The translations under genes and the position numbers were made by a program. Shown here one piece after another: positions 16,256 to 23,900 of a stretch of 64,000 nucleotides of DNA. The notes under the pieces are model-generated. The model did no database searches. It had not been told where the DNA came from and saw only the letters and a program-made list of their open reading frames with translations. The stretch's first letter is position 1. Every line of letters starts with the position of its first letter. This DNA is from Bradyrhizobium diazoefficiens (lineage in GTDB: Bacteria > Pseudomonadota > Alphaproteobacteria > Rhizobiales > Xanthobacteraceae): contig NZ_CP067100.1 of the NCBI RefSeq assembly GCF_016616235.1, forward strand, positions 1,175,001-1,239,000. The letters run 5' to 3'.

Positions 16256-17383
16256 ATGAACTTCGATTTCTCCGACGACCAGAAGCAGCTCCGCGATCAG
16301 GCGCGCAAATTCCTCGCTGAAAAATGCTCGCCGAAGGCGGTGCGAATCGTGCTCGATGGCAAGACGCCGTACGACAAGGAACTGTGGAAGGGTCTCGCCG
16401 AGATGGGCTTTCTCGGCGTTGCGATCCCGGAAGAGTTTGGCGGCGCCGGGGCCGGCCATCTCGAGCTCTGCGTGATCGCGGAAGAGATGGGCCGGGCCAA
16501 TGCGCCGGTGCCGTTTTCCTCGACGGTGTATCTCGCCGCCGAGGCTTTGCTGATCGCCGGCAGCGAGGCACAAAAGAAGAAGTGGTTGCCGGCCATTGCC
16601 GCAGGCGAGGCGATCGGCACGTTGGCGCTGTTCGAGGGCAAGGGCAATCCGGCGCCGAAGAACGTGAAGCTGACGGCTGCGAGCGGCGTGCTCAATGGTG
16701 TCAAGAAGCCGGTCGCCGACGGGGCCATCGCCGACTTCGCTGTGGTTGCCGCGCGCACGGGATCGAGTGGGCGCGATAGCGATATCTCGCTGTTCCTGGC
16801 CGATCTCAAGGCCGGCGGCGTCGAGGTGAAAAGCCTCACCAATCTCGATCCGACCCGCGGGCAGGCCGAGGTCACGTTCAGGGATTGCAAGGCCGAGCCG
16901 CTCGGCCCCGCCGGCGAAGGCTGGAGCATTTTGACTCAAGTGCTGGATCGCGCCGCCGTGCTCTGCGCCTTCGAGCAGGTGGGCGGCGCCGACCGCGCGC
17001 TGGAGATGGGCCGCGACTACGCGCTCGACCGTATCGCCTTCGGCCGTCAGATCGGCTCGTTCCAGGCAGTGAAGCACATGCTGGCCGACATGTACGTGTC
17101 GGCGACGCTCGCGCGCTCCAACAGCTATTACGGCGCCTGGGCGCTTTCGACCAACGCGGCCGAATTGCCGGAAGCGGCTGCCGCTGCGCGCATCAGCGCG
17201 ACGCAGGCGTTCCAGCACTGCGCCAAGAACAATATCCAGGTTCACGGCGGCATGGGTTTTACCTGGGAGTTCGACTGCCACATGTACTATCGCCGCGCCA
17301 ACGCGATGGCGCTCGGTCTCGGCAGCCTGTCCTATTGGGAAGATCAGCTGATCGACCGGATGCGGAAGAAGAACGCGGCGTAA
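16256..17383 (+). CDS. Acyl-CoA dehydrogenase, small-subunit type (PimD/FadE-like)
   Basis: The 375-residue flavoprotein has the usual helical N-domain (MNFDFSDDQKQLRDQARKFL), a beta-domain and the FAD-binding C-domain with RIAFGRQIGSFQAVKH and QVHGGMGFTWEFD. The beta-domain is degenerate: the normal substrate motif is replaced by LALFEGKGNPAP. Such a chain usually pairs with a larger subunit in alpha-beta acyl-CoA dehydrogenases (pimeloyl-CoA and steroid systems). Two candidate large subunits follow directly. It starts 27 bp after the ligase stop, so co-transcription is likely. Confidence 0.88.
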   Translation: MNFDFSDDQKQLRDQARKFLAEKCSPKAVRIVLDGKTPYDKELWKGLAEMGFLGVAIPEEFGGAGAGHLELCVIAEEMGRANAPVPFSSTVYLAAEALLIAGSEAQKKKWLPAIAAGEAIGTLALFEGKGNPAPKNVKLTAASGVLNGVKKPVADGAIADFAVVAARTGSSGRDSDISLFLADLKAGGVEVKSLTNLDPTRGQAEVTFRDCKAEPLGPAGEGWSILTQVLDRAAVLCAFEQVGGADRALEMGRDYALDRIAFGRQIGSFQAVKHMLADMYVSATLARSNSYYGAWALSTNAAELPEAAAAARISATQAFQHCAKNNIQVHGGMGFTWEFDCHMYYRRANAMALGLGSLSYWEDQLIDRMRKKNAA

Positions 17384-17393
17384 TCCGCCGCTC

Positions 17394-17508
17394 GCGTCCC
17401 GGACGCGATGCGGCACGCGGTGCCGCTTCGCAGAGCCGGGACCCCAGGCCGCAATGGACCCCGGATCTGCAGCGCATCACTTCGTGCTGCGCAGCGTCCG
17501 GGGAACGA
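17394..17508 (+). repeat. Palindromic intergenic repeat, family 1, copy C
   Basis: GCGTCCCGGACGCG, GCAGAGCCGGGACCCC, then CCCCGGATCTGC and GCGTCCGGGGAACGA. Same orientation as copies A, B, D and E. It lies between two acyl-CoA dehydrogenase genes that read in the same direction. Confidence 0.85.
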
Positions 17509-17524
17509 ACCGAGAGATGAGACC

Positions 17525-18769
17525 ATGAACTTCGACGACACCCCGCAGGAAGCCGAATTCCGTAGCCAAGCTCGCGCCTGGATCGGCGCCAACGCACCCA
17601 AGCAATACGAGGATGAGCTGCGCAAATCCTCGCTCGGCCGGACCCAACTCAAGAACGCTGACATCCTCGGTGTGGCAAAGGCCTGGCAGAAAAAGAAGGC
17701 CGATGCCGGCTGGGCCTGCCTCCACTGGCCAAAAGAGTATGGCGGGCGCGGCGCCTCGCCGATCGAGCGCGTGATCTGGCAGCAGGAAGAGGGGCCGTTC
17801 GGCCAGTTGTCGCGCATGTTCATCATCGGCCATGGCATGTGCGGACCGACCATGATGGCGTTCGCGCGCGAGGAGCATAAGCGCAAATACCTGCCGCCGC
17901 TCGCCTCCGGCGAAAAGGTCTGGTGCCAGCTGTTCTCCGAGCCGGCCGGCGGCTCCGACGTCGCGGGCCTTCGCACCCGCGCGGAGAAGGACGGCGACGA
18001 CTGGATTATCAACGGCCAGAAGATCTGGACCTCGGGCGCGCATTACTCGGACTACGGCATTCTACTCACCCGGACTGATCCTGATGTGCCCAAGCACAAG
18101 GGGCTCACCATGTTCTTCCTGGACATGAAGAGCCCTGGCGTCGAGGTGCGGCCGATCAAGCAGGCAAGCGGGGCCTCCGACTTCAACGAGGTCTATTTCA
18201 CTGATGTCCGCATCCCCGACCATCAGCGCCTCGGAGAGGTCGGTGACGGCTGGAACGTCTCGCTGACCACGTTGATGAACGAGCGCAGCGCCATAGGCGC
18301 GGCCGTCTCAACCGGCTTTCCCGAACTGTTCGAATATTGCTCCAACCTGATGCTCGACGACGGCCCGGCGATCGAAGATCGTGCGGTGCGCTCGAAGCTC
18401 GCCAATTGGGCGGTGAAGGCGAGCGGGCTGAAATACACCAGCATGCGCGCGATCTCCGCGCTGTCGAGGGGCGAGCGTCCGGGTCCTGAGAATTCCATCG
18501 GCAAGCTGGTGGCCGGCTCGATGATCCAGGACGTTGCGACCTATGCGCTGGATCTCCAAGGCGCGGGCGGAGTGATCGGCGGCGAGGATGCCGAACTCGC
18601 AGGCCGTTTCCAGGCCATGCTGCTGCGTGCGCCAGGCACCCGCGTCGAAGGCGGCACCGACGAGATCATGCGCAACATCATCGCCGAGCGGGTGCTGCGC
18701 CTGCCCGGCGATATCCGTGTCGACAAGGACGTGCCGTTCAACAAGATCCCGACCAAGGGAAGAGGCTGA
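17525..18769 (+). CDS. Acyl-CoA dehydrogenase, large-subunit type (copy 1)
   Basis: The 414-residue protein has the substrate/flavin motif WCQLFSEPAGGSDVAGLRTR and the loop INGQKIWTSGAHYSDYG; the C-domain ends LPGDIRVDKDVPFNKIPTKG. I chose the ATG at 17525 (M-N-F-D-D-T-P-Q-E-A) because the paralogue starts identically and the upstream open frame is repeat sequence. It is a PimC-like large subunit that would pair with the small-subunit chain just upstream. Its closest relative is the next gene. Confidence 0.9.
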   Translation: MNFDDTPQEAEFRSQARAWIGANAPKQYEDELRKSSLGRTQLKNADILGVAKAWQKKKADAGWACLHWPKEYGGRGASPIERVIWQQEEGPFGQLSRMFIIGHGMCGPTMMAFAREEHKRKYLPPLASGEKVWCQLFSEPAGGSDVAGLRTRAEKDGDDWIINGQKIWTSGAHYSDYGILLTRTDPDVPKHKGLTMFFLDMKSPGVEVRPIKQASGASDFNEVYFTDVRIPDHQRLGEVGDGWNVSLTTLMNERSAIGAAVSTGFPELFEYCSNLMLDDGPAIEDRAVRSKLANWAVKASGLKYTSMRAISALSRGERPGPENSIGKLVAGSMIQDVATYALDLQGAGGVIGGEDAELAGRFQAMLLRAPGTRVEGGTDEIMRNIIAERVLRLPGDIRVDKDVPFNKIPTKGRG

Positions 18770-18771
18770 TC

Positions 18772-18882
18772 GTGTCCCGGACGCGATGCAGCGCGTAGCG
18801 CTGCTTCGCAGAGCCGGGACCACGCAAATAGGCCCGGGCTCTGCAGCGCACCGCTACGCGCTGCGCAGCGTCCGGGGCACGA
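18772..18882 (+). repeat. Palindromic intergenic repeat, family 1, copy D
   Basis: GTGTCCCGGACGCGATGCAG, then GCAGAGCCGGGACC, mirrored by GGCCCGGGCTCTGCAGCG and GCGTCCGGGGCACGAGAG. It fills the gap between the two large-subunit acyl-CoA dehydrogenase genes; its last bases are only about 18 bp from the next ATG. Confidence 0.85.
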
Positions 18883-18899
18883 GAGAGGAGAGTTCGAAA

Positions 18900-20144
18900 A
18901 TGAATTTCGACGATACCCCGCAGGAAGCCGCATTCCGCGAGACTGCGCGCAAATGGATCGAGGCCAATGCGCCGAAGGAGCTCCATGCCGAGCTGTCAAA
19001 ATCCTCGCTCGGTCGCATCCGCCTTGCCAATCACGACATCGTCGACGTCGGCAAGGCCTGGCAGAAGAAGAAGGCCGAAGGCGGCTGGGCCTGCCTGCAT
19101 TGGCCGAAGGAGTATGGCGGTCGCGGCGCGACGCCGATCGAGCGCGTGATCTGGCAGCAGGAAGAGGGCGTCTACGGCAAACTGACGCAGCCGTTCCAGA
19201 TCGGCGAGGGCATGTGCGGGCCGACCGTGATGGCTTTCGGCAGTGAGGACGCCAAGCGCCGCTATTTGCCGAAGCTCGCTTCGGGCGAGGAGATCTGGTG
19301 CCAGCTGTTCTCCGAGCCATCAGCCGGCTCCGACGTTGCGGGCCTGCGTACCCGCGCGGAGAAGAAGGGCGACAATTGGGTTGTCAACGGCCAGAAGATC
19401 TGGACCTCCGGCGCGCATTACTCCGACTATGGTCTTCTGATCGCGCGCACCGATCCGAACGTGCCCAAGCACAAGGGCCTCACCATGTTCTTCCTGGACA
19501 TGAAGAGCCCGGGCGTCGAGGTCCGTCCGATCAAGCAGGCCAACGGCATGCAGGAGTTCAACGAGGTCTATTTCACCGACGTCGTGATCCCGGACGGCCA
19601 GCGGCTCGGTGCCGTCGGCGAAGGCTGGAGCGTGTCGCTGACCACGCTGATGAACGAGCGCATGTCGATCGGCGCGCGGCTTGCGACCGGCGTGCCTGAA
19701 ATGTTCGAGTTCTGCTCGAATTTGATGCTGGAGGACGGGCTCGCCATCGACGATCCCGCCGTGCGCTCGAAGCTTGCAAGCTGGGCGGTGAAGTCGAGCG
19801 GGCTGAAATACACCAGCTACCGCGCGATTTCGGCGCTGTCGAAGGGCGAGCGGCCGGGGCCGGAGAACTCGATCGGCAAGCTCGTCTCGGGCATGATGCT
19901 TCAGGACATCGCGACCTACGCGATGGACCTGCAGGGCGCGGCCGGCGTTCTCACCGGCAGTGACGAGGAGACGGTGCAGGGCCAGTTCCAGCAGATGCTG
20001 CTGTCCTCGCCCTCGATGCGGATCGCCGGCGGCACCGACGAGATCTTGCGCAACATCATCGCCGAGCGTGTGCTGGGATTGCCGGGCGACATTCGCGTCG
20101 ACAAGGACGTGCCGTACAACAAGATTCCCACGAAGGGACGATGA
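18900..20144 (+). CDS. Acyl-CoA dehydrogenase, large-subunit type (copy 2)
   Basis: A 414-residue paralogue of the preceding gene with the same motifs (WCQLFSEPSAGSDVAGLRTR; WTSGAHYSDYG; ending PYNKIPTKGR). The ATG at 18900 follows GAGAGGAGAG. Differences cluster in the N-terminal third, in the stretch around YGKLTQPFQIGEGMCGPTV against FGQLSRMFIIGHGMCGPTM, and in the C-domain, where substrate or partner contacts are expected. Two large subunits with one small subunit suggests alternative heteromers with different chain or ring preferences. Confidence 0.9.
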   Translation: MNFDDTPQEAAFRETARKWIEANAPKELHAELSKSSLGRIRLANHDIVDVGKAWQKKKAEGGWACLHWPKEYGGRGATPIERVIWQQEEGVYGKLTQPFQIGEGMCGPTVMAFGSEDAKRRYLPKLASGEEIWCQLFSEPSAGSDVAGLRTRAEKKGDNWVVNGQKIWTSGAHYSDYGLLIARTDPNVPKHKGLTMFFLDMKSPGVEVRPIKQANGMQEFNEVYFTDVVIPDGQRLGAVGEGWSVSLTTLMNERMSIGARLATGVPEMFEFCSNLMLEDGLAIDDPAVRSKLASWAVKSSGLKYTSYRAISALSKGERPGPENSIGKLVSGMMLQDIATYAMDLQGAAGVLTGSDEETVQGQFQQMLLSSPSMRIAGGTDEILRNIIAERVLGLPGDIRVDKDVPYNKIPTKGR

Positions 20145-20152
20145 GAGGTTCG

Positions 20153-20283
20153 GTGTCCCGGACGCGGTGCGGCGCGAAGTGCCGCTCCGCGGAGCCGGGA
20201 ACCCAGGAGCCGCAATAGACAGGCCATAATGGGCCCCGGCTCTGCGCCGCATCAATTCGTGCTGCGTCGCGTCCGGGGCACGA
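20153..20283 (+). repeat. Palindromic intergenic repeat, family 1, copy E
   Basis: GTGTCCCGGACGCGG and GCGGAGCCGGGAACCC, mirrored by GGGCCCCGGCTCTGC and GCGTCCGGGGCACGA. It separates the last acyl-CoA dehydrogenase from the nitroreductase and keeps the orientation of the other copies in this operon. Confidence 0.85.
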
Positions 20284-20298
20284 AAGCGAGTCAAAGCC

Positions 20299-21012
20299 AT
20301 GGACGCCAAAGTGCCCAACGCCCGTCATTCCAACGAAGATCGCATCGGCGTGCTCGAAGAACTCCTCAACGAGCGCTACTCCGTCCGCGCCTTCCTCCCC
20401 AAGGAGGTCGACCGCGCGACCATCGAGCATGTGCTGACGACCGCGCAGCGCACCGCGTCCTGGTGCAACAGCCAGCCCTGGCAGGTCATCATCGCCAGCG
20501 GCGAGGCCGAGGAGCGCTTCCGCCAGCTGATCTACAAGGAGGCATCCAGCGGTCTCGGCGACGACTATGATTTCACTCCGCCGCGTGAATATGTCGGGGT
20601 GTATCTCGAGCGCCGCCGCGAGAGCGGTTTTCAGCTCTACAATACGCTCGGTATCGCCCGCGGCGACAGAAGCGCTTACGCAAAACAGGCGCTGGAGAAT
20701 TACAATTTCTTCGGCGCCCCGCACGTCGCCATCATCCACACCAACGAGCCGCTCGGCATCTATGGTGCGATCGATTGCGGGGCCTACGTCTCGAACTTCA
20801 TGCTGGCCGCGCAGGCGCTTGGGCTGGGCACCATTCCGCAGGCGGCGCTGGCGCGCCATTCCGGCCTAATTCGCCGCCACTTCAACTTAGCTGACGACCG
20901 CCGCGTCGTCTGCGGCATCTCGTTCGGCTATGCCGACCATGCCCACAAGGTCAACAGCTACCGCACCTCGCGCGCGAGCGTGGCGGACACGGTGACGTTC
21001 GTCGAGGACTGA
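20299..21012 (+). CDS. Nitroreductase family protein
   Basis: A 237-residue FMN-dependent oxidoreductase. The N-terminal RYSVRAFLPKEVDRATIEHV with R-x-S-x-R and the segment TASWCNSQPWQVIIASG form the flavin phosphate and ring contacts; the C-terminal part has the GIYGAIDCGAYVSNFMLAAQ and LGLGTIPQAAL blocks typical of the family. It is the last gene of the rightward arm of the beta-oxidation locus and is followed by a strong terminator. It may reduce an unsaturated CoA-thioester or quinone-like intermediate, but nothing in the sequence fixes the substrate. Confidence 0.85.
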   Translation: MDAKVPNARHSNEDRIGVLEELLNERYSVRAFLPKEVDRATIEHVLTTAQRTASWCNSQPWQVIIASGEAEERFRQLIYKEASSGLGDDYDFTPPREYVGVYLERRRESGFQLYNTLGIARGDRSAYAKQALENYNFFGAPHVAIIHTNEPLGIYGAIDCGAYVSNFMLAAQALGLGTIPQAALARHSGLIRRHFNLADDRRVVCGISFGYADHAHKVNSYRTSRASVADTVTFVED

Positions 21013-21040
21013 TCGAGCGAGGATCAGGTGCTCGCACGCA

Positions 21041-21074
21041 TACGAAGGCGGCCGCGTGAACGGCCGCCTTCGTA
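21041..21074. terminator. Bidirectional hairpin terminator
   Basis: TACGAAGGCGGCCG (21041-21054) pairs perfectly over 14 bp with CGGCCGCCTTCGTA (21061-21074) around a CGTGAA loop. It lies between the convergent nitroreductase and ecfG genes and can end both transcripts. No long T-run follows. Confidence 0.75.
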
Positions 21075-21102
21075 GCAGTCACTATCCGATTGACGCGGGC
21101 CG

Positions 21103-21651
21103 CTAGCCGCCGCTGCCGCCGATCACGGCCCGCACGGTCTCATCGGGGCCAAAATCCTCGGCGCCGTCGACATAGAGCAGCGCGGCGAGCTTCGAGCGCG
21201 CGCGATTGACGCGGCTCTTGATGGTGCCGACCGCGCAGCCGCAGATCGAAGCTGCGTCCTCATAGGAGAAGCCCGAGGCACCGACCAGGATCAACGCTTC
21301 GCGCTGGTCCTGCGGAAGCTTGTCGAGCGCGGTGCGGAACTCCTCGAACTCGAGATGCGCATTCTGCGACGGCTGCGTCTTCAGCGTTTTGGCGTAGTTG
21401 CCCTCGGCATCCTCGACCTCCCGCCGCCGCTTGCGATAGTCGGAGCGGAACAGGTTGCGGAGAATCGTGAACAGCCACGCCGGCAGATTGGAGCCCGGCT
21501 GGAACGAGTCGATGTTGGCGAGCGCACGCAACAGCGTCTCCTGCACCAAATCGTCGGCGCGGTCCGCGTTGCCGCTGAGCGAGATGGCGAACGCGCGCAG
21601 GCTGGGCACGGCGGCCAGGATGTCGTTACGAAGGGATTCCGTGAGAGGCAT
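21103..21651 (-). CDS. ecfG: General stress response ECF sigma factor EcfG
   Basis: The 182-residue sigma factor has region 2 (RADDLVQETLLRALANIDSF, with the core-binding helix) and region 4 (LPQDQREALILVGASGFSYE, then VGTIKSRVNRARSKL helix-turn-helix). Its place directly after nepR and divergent from phyR defines it as the alphaproteobacterial EcfG (ECF15) rather than another ECF sigma. It is held inactive by NepR until PhyR-P captures NepR, then transcribes genes with GGAAC-N16/17-CGTT promoters. The ATG overlaps the nepR stop codon (TAATG), so translation is probably coupled. Confidence 0.96.
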   Translation of the reverse strand: MPLTESLRNDILAAVPSLRAFAISLSGNADRADDLVQETLLRALANIDSFQPGSNLPAWLFTILRNLFRSDYRKRRREVEDAEGNYAKTLKTQPSQNAHLEFEEFRTALDKLPQDQREALILVGASGFSYEDAASICGCAVGTIKSRVNRARSKLAALLYVDGAEDFGPDETVRAVIGGSGG

Positions 21652-21881
21652 TAGTCCCTCCCATTGTTGTCGTTGGATCCCCCATCATTTCCCACTTGGG
21701 ATGTCGCTCCCGGCGCATCAAGCTTTTTGATGAGCTCCGCGAACCGGTCGGGAACTCCTTGCCGCACGACGTCATCGTACATGGCGCGGAGCTGATGCCC
21801 AATCCTGGATTGAATCTCCGGAGTGAGCCCTCCTTTGCCGGGGGTCGTGCTTTTGCTGGCTTGAGATTTGAGATCTTTCAT
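21651..21881 (-). CDS. nepR: Anti-sigma factor NepR
   Basis: The 76-residue protein contains the two conserved NepR helices in IQSRIGHQLRAMYDDVVRQG and PDRFAELIKKLD, with a charged disordered N-terminus. It binds EcfG under normal growth and is released when phosphorylated PhyR binds it. I chose the ATG at 21881 (M-K-D-L-K-S-Q-A-S-K), preceded by GGAACAGG; the frame is open far upstream but that part has no NepR character and covers the promoter region. The stop codon overlaps the ecfG start. Confidence 0.95.
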   Translation of the reverse strand: MKDLKSQASKSTTPGKGGLTPEIQSRIGHQLRAMYDDVVRQGVPDRFAELIKKLDAPGATSQVGNDGGSNDNNGRD

Positions 21882-21963
21882 GACCTGTTCCACGTTTCCC
21901 CGAGTTAAGTGACTGTAAAATCGAGAGGTTTTCTCAACCGGGAGCCGTTCCCTAGATAGGCAC

Positions 21964-21988
21964 AATGCGACGTGAGATAAAAAGTTCC
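21964..21988 (-). promoter_or_regulatory. Candidate EcfG promoter of nepR-ecfG
   Basis: Read on the minus strand: GGAAC, 16 bp, CATT. The -35 is a full match to the EcfG consensus and the -10 matches CGTT at three of four bases. It would start transcription about 90 bp before nepR, giving positive autoregulation as known for this system in related bacteria. Confidence 0.5.
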
Positions 21989-22007
21989 GCGCCTCTGCGG
22001 AACTTTT
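21980..22007. promoter_or_regulatory. Perfect inverted repeat carrying outward GGAAC boxes
   Basis: AAAAGTTCCGC (21980-21990), loop GCCTCT, GCGGAACTTTT (21997-22007). Each arm presents a GGAAC -35 element pointing away from the centre, one toward nepR-ecfG and one toward phyR. It also resembles a bidirectional terminator because of the A and T runs, so both roles are possible. Confidence 0.6.
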
Positions 22008-22023
22008 ATTGTCCTGATGCGTA
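21999..22023 (+). promoter_or_regulatory. Candidate EcfG promoter of phyR
   Basis: GGAAC at 21999-22003, 16 bp, CGTA at 22020-22023: a full -35 and three of four bases of the -10 of the EcfG consensus, in the correct orientation about 70 bp before phyR. Confidence 0.5.
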
Positions 22024-22099
22024 AACAGCCGAGCAGGGGAACCCGGGCCCCCCGCGTACCGCCGGACCCAAGGTTGGCCCGAAGATGAATGGAGTGGGG

Positions 22100-22906
22100 A
22101 TGTCCCGTTCACAGCTTGTCGCTGAACACTTGCCGTTGTTGCGCCGCTACGCACGCGCCCTGACGGGCAGCCAGGCCTCCGGTGACGCCTACGTCGCAGC
22201 CATGTTGGAAGCCATGCTGGGGGATCCGTCGGTGCTCGACGAAAGCCATGGACCGCGCGCCGGTCTGTTCCGGCTGTTCACCCAGATCTGGAATTCCGTT
22301 TCCGTCAACGACGATTCCGAGGTGACGACCTTGCCGATGCCGCCGGAGCGGCGGCTGTCGAACATCACACCTCTGCCGCGGCAGGCGTTCCTGCTGCTCT
22401 CGCTCGAGGGATTTTCGGAAGAGGAAGTCGGCTACATCCTCGGCACCGACGTCGCCGAGACGCGCCGGCTGGCCGACGCCGCCGGACGCGAGATGGCGGC
22501 CGAGATCGCCACCGACGTGCTGATCATCGAGGACGAGACTTTCATCGCCATGGACCTCGAAAGCTTGGTGAAAAATCTCGGCCACAACGTCGTCGGCGTC
22601 GCGCGCACCCATGCCGATGCGGTGGCGCTGGCCAAGAACAAGCGGCCGGGTCTGATCCTCGCCGACATCCAGCTTGCCGACGGCTCGTCGGGCCTGGATG
22701 CCGTCAACGAGCTGCTGCGCACCTTCGAGGTGCCGGTGGTGTTCATCACCGCCTACCCGGAGCGCTTCCTCACCGGCGAGCGTCCCGAGCCGGCGTTCCT
22801 GATCTCGAAGCCGTTCCAGCCCGCGATGGTGTCGGCGGTGGCAAGCCAGGCGCTGTTCTTCCAGCGCAACTCGCGCAACCGTACGCCCAAGGCGCCGGCG
22901 GCCTGA
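22100..22906 (+). CDS. phyR: Response regulator PhyR, anti-anti-sigma factor of the general stress response
   Basis: The 268-residue protein joins an EcfG-like sigma domain (residues 1 to about 130, LPLLRRYARALTGSQASGDA onward, lacking functional DNA-binding character) to a C-terminal receiver domain. The acidic pocket is E144-D145, the phosphoacceptor is D189 in LILADIQLADG, and the conserved Lys lies in LISKPFQP. Phosphorylation exposes the sigma-like domain, which takes NepR away from EcfG. The ATG at 22100 follows GGAGTGGGG; an in-frame ATG at 22085 would add five residues. No PhyK-type histidine kinase is encoded in this window. Confidence 0.97.
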   Translation: MSRSQLVAEHLPLLRRYARALTGSQASGDAYVAAMLEAMLGDPSVLDESHGPRAGLFRLFTQIWNSVSVNDDSEVTTLPMPPERRLSNITPLPRQAFLLLSLEGFSEEEVGYILGTDVAETRRLADAAGREMAAEIATDVLIIEDETFIAMDLESLVKNLGHNVVGVARTHADAVALAKNKRPGLILADIQLADGSSGLDAVNELLRTFEVPVVFITAYPERFLTGERPEPAFLISKPFQPAMVSAVASQALFFQRNSRNRTPKAPAA

Positions 22907-22930
22907 TAAGGCGCTGCGGCCAAGTGATTC

Positions 22931-22962
22931 ATCCGGCGTGCCGCAAGGTACGCCGGATTTTT
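22931..22962 (+). terminator. Rho-independent terminator after phyR
   Basis: ATCCGGCGT (22931-22939) pairs with ACGCCGGAT (22950-22958), followed by TTTT. It stands 25 bp past the phyR stop. Confidence 0.8.
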
Positions 22963-23043
22963 CATGGCCGCCTGCCCCGCGCTTGACGGCGATCGAATTC
23001 GCCGCTCATACCTCGTGCATTGATCCCAGCCGGAGACGTGCCC

Positions 23044-23649
23044 ATGGACATGGACCAGCAACTGCTCGATCGCCTCGCGATCCGCGACCTCGTCGAGAAC
23101 TGGGCGGTCTGGCGCGACGCCGGCGATTGGGAGCGCTTTGCGACGGTGTGGCACGATGAGGGCTGGATGTCCGCCACCTGGTTTCAGGGGCCGGCGCGGG
23201 ACTTCATGCGCGTCAGCCAGGAGGGTTTTGCCCGGGGCGTGCGCATCCTGCATTTCCTCGGCGGCACCAGCATCGATCTTTCAGGCGAGCGGGCGATCGC
23301 GCAGACCAAGATGACGATCTCGCAGCGCGCCTTGGTGCATGACGTGCTCTGCGACGTCGTCTGCACCGGACGCTTCTATGACTTTCTGGAGAAGCGGCAG
23401 GGGAAGTGGGGCATCGTCCGGCGCCAGCCGATCTATGAGAAGGACCGCATCGATCCGGTCGACCCCGCCGCAACGCTTCAACTCGACCAGAACGCGCTGG
23501 CCGCACTGCCCGAAGGCTACCGCCATCTCGCCTACATGCAAGAGCTGATCGGCTACAAGGTCAAGCGCGACATGCCGGGGCTGGTCGGGCCCGAGGTCCA
23601 GAAGCTCTATGGCGAGGGACGGGAGTGGTTGGCGGCGAAGGCGAACTGA
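23044..23649 (+). CDS. SnoaL-like / nuclear transport factor 2-fold protein
   Basis: A 201-residue protein with the SnoaL_4-type start DRLAIRDLVENWAVWRDAGDW (helix 1 and the conserved R-D/Y-W positions) and a cone-shaped alpha-beta fold predicted through VRILHFLGGTSIDLSGERAI. Relatives include ring-hydroxylating dioxygenase small-subunit-like proteins, dehydratases and ketosteroid-isomerase-like enzymes. The ATG at 23044 is preferred over 23020. It stands alone between phyR and a secreted protein gene, so context gives no hint to the substrate. Confidence 0.75.
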   Translation: MDMDQQLLDRLAIRDLVENWAVWRDAGDWERFATVWHDEGWMSATWFQGPARDFMRVSQEGFARGVRILHFLGGTSIDLSGERAIAQTKMTISQRALVHDVLCDVVCTGRFYDFLEKRQGKWGIVRRQPIYEKDRIDPVDPAATLQLDQNALAALPEGYRHLAYMQELIGYKVKRDMPGLVGPEVQKLYGEGREWLAAKAN

Positions 23650-23666
23650 ACCCCAGACAAAAGTAA

Positions 23667-23695
23667 GGCGCGACTGGCATCACCACAGTCGCGCC
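23667..23695. terminator. Hairpin after the SnoaL-like gene
   Basis: GGCGCGACTG (23667-23676) pairs perfectly with CAGTCGCGCC (23686-23695). It lies 18 bp past the stop codon. There is no T-run, so strength is uncertain. Confidence 0.55.
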
Positions 23696-23900
23696 CTACG
23701 TCACCGGCTTATGGGGCAGGGGGGAATAGCCGGCTGCTGAGACGACTCCCGGGCCCCAGAGTCGTTCCCGTCGGTTGCAAAATTTTTTGTGCCGCCTGAG
23801 GTGATTTGCGCACACGGTTAAGTGATCTTAACGACTGGGAAACTCCGATCCTCTCCTCGCGTTGTTCCCGCGATCGCCATGGGGCGAGGGATACTTAGCC

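Noticed and set aside
21882..22154. N-terminal extension of nepR
   Set aside because: The added 91 residues would cover the promoter palindrome and part of phyR on the other strand and do not resemble NepR.
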